Part shown: piece after piece, positions 63,522-64,000 of the stretch
Layout of the letters: each line of letters opens with the position of its first letter
How positions within the stretch are numbered: position 1 is the first letter of the stretch
From: JAFMDF01 sp965277445
GTDB lineage: Bacteria > Bacteroidota > Bacteroidia > Chitinophagales > Saprospiraceae
Length of the DNA: 64,000 bases
Assembly: GCA_965277445.1 (NCBI GenBank)
Contig: CBDICY010000032.1
Location: 124,001-188,000, forward strand
Direction: 5' to 3'
Position numbers and translations under genes: made by a program
Notes under the pieces: model-generated
Database searches by the model: none
The model's input: only the letters and a program-made list of their open reading frames with translations
Told to the model about the DNA's origin: nothing

Positions 63522-64000
63522 TTGAAAAAAAATACTGTGAATACATTGATTCAATTAACAGACAAAGACACATTCGCCTTATACCGATTACCCAATCAGT
63601 TGAACCACTTTTTGGTCAAGCAAAAAAATAATGGCTATAGTCTTTTGGATACGCAGGCTTTTAATAAAAAAGGCTTTGTTTTTTACCCATTTACTCGTTC
63701 AAGTGGCAAACCTAGTGTATTTATCAACAGCGAAGAAGTCATTCCAAATGCAAGTATAAATTTTCACTCCAATCACGATAATCCAGTCGTTCCTATTTCT
63801 AAATCGACGTATATAGATAAGGTTAATCAATTTATTGGCGCTACTAAAGCCCGTTTTAAAAAATTAATCTTTTCCAGAATTAAAAAAATAAATACCAAAC
63901 CAGGGAATCTATTTAAATTATTCGAAGCCTTAAAAGCCAGCTATCCTACTGCTTTTATTTATTTGGTAAATATTGCAAATGAAGGTTGTTGGATTGGCGC
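63522..64000 (+). CDS. menF: isochorismate synthase, N-terminal part (cut by window edge)
   Basis: 159 residues are visible. The frame has a TAG immediately upstream (63519-63521), so the start is TTG 63522 or GTG 63537; no ATG is available. Near the edge YLVNIANEGCWIGA matches the conserved (Y/F)xxxxPxxGxWxGA(S/T)PE entry of chorismate-using enzymes, and LIFSRIKKI is the usual upstream strand. It should convert chorismate to isochorismate, the first step to menaquinone, fitting menC and menE nearby. The catalytic C-terminus is outside. Confidence 0.82.
   Translation, partial: MKKNTVNTLIQLTDKDTFALYRLPNQLNHFLVKQKNNGYSLLDTQAFNKKGFVFYPFTRSSGKPSVFINSEEVIPNASINFHSNHDNPVVPISKSTYIDKVNQFIGATKARFKKLIFSRIKKINTKPGNLFKLFEALKASYPTAFIYLVNIANEGCWIG

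Noticed and set aside
1..64000. tRNA, rRNA, CRISPR array or intact insertion sequence
   Set aside because: I looked for conserved tRNA arms, repeat-spacer arrays and transposase frames and saw none.

Overview
The window looks like an AT-rich chromosomal segment of a member of the Bacteroidota, most likely of the Saprospiria/Chitinophagia type. The evidence is gene content and promoter style. There is a PorV-type outer-membrane protein of the type IX secretion system, the gliding-associated ABC transporter genes gldA, gldF and gldG, four TonB-dependent receptors, a DUF4249 lipoprotein paired with a receptor, DUF5777 and DUF983 proteins, many short lipoproteins, and several copies of the Bacteroidota -7 promoter box TAnnTTTG. 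I see no rRNA, tRNA, CRISPR array, phage or intact insertion sequence. No taxon can be fixed from the sequence alone.

Layout. 1-5600: a truncated amidohydrolase overlapping a membrane-bound AraC regulator, a GT39-like transferase, porV and a GNAT acetyltransferase. 5600-16937: an M1 aminopeptidase, an NTF2-like lipoprotein, mannose-1-phosphate guanylyltransferase, a YecM-like protein, a membrane-anchored nuclease, an unknown helical protein, a TonB receptor and a FAD monooxygenase. 16938-18914: a TetR regulator with a duplicated operator, then an alpha/beta hydrolase. 19127-27718: a probable metal-homeostasis region with a His/Cys-rich small protein, a lipoprotein, a ZnuD-like receptor, a DUF1826-like protein, a second receptor, an FMN reductase and a Fur-family regulator. 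27720-35579: gamma-glutamyltransferase, an M14 carboxypeptidase, a zinc-protease-like lipoprotein, and a DUF4249/TonB-receptor pair. 35580-37004: a gene-poor stretch with a 58-bp near-perfect palindrome, a free-standing KOW-domain gene and a decayed resolvase.

37005-50277: a BCCT transporter, two family-2 glycosyltransferases with a DinB-like protein, a beta-helix lipoprotein, an NAD-binding epimerase-like protein, an ECF sigma factor, a cytochrome c/DUF5777 group, a bacilliredoxin, rsmI and a LytTR regulator. 50291-60072: an OmpA protein, a large BNR/sortilin-like repeat protein, and gldA-unknown-gldF-gldG. 60197-64000: a GlsB-like protein, then menaquinone genes menC, menE and the start of menF with a DUF983 gene between them.

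A second layer is the dense population of short inverted repeats between genes. Several belong to dispersed families whose copies differ by compensating changes in the arms, so the fold is conserved. At least three copies have entered coding sequence: inside the GT39 gene, at the 3' end of the M1 aminopeptidase gene, and at the 5' end of the gene between gldA and gldF. The items I would look at first are the stand-alone KOW gene beside the long palindrome, the orphan terminator near 15500 that suggests a small RNA, the duplicated TetR operator, and the covarying hairpin families.
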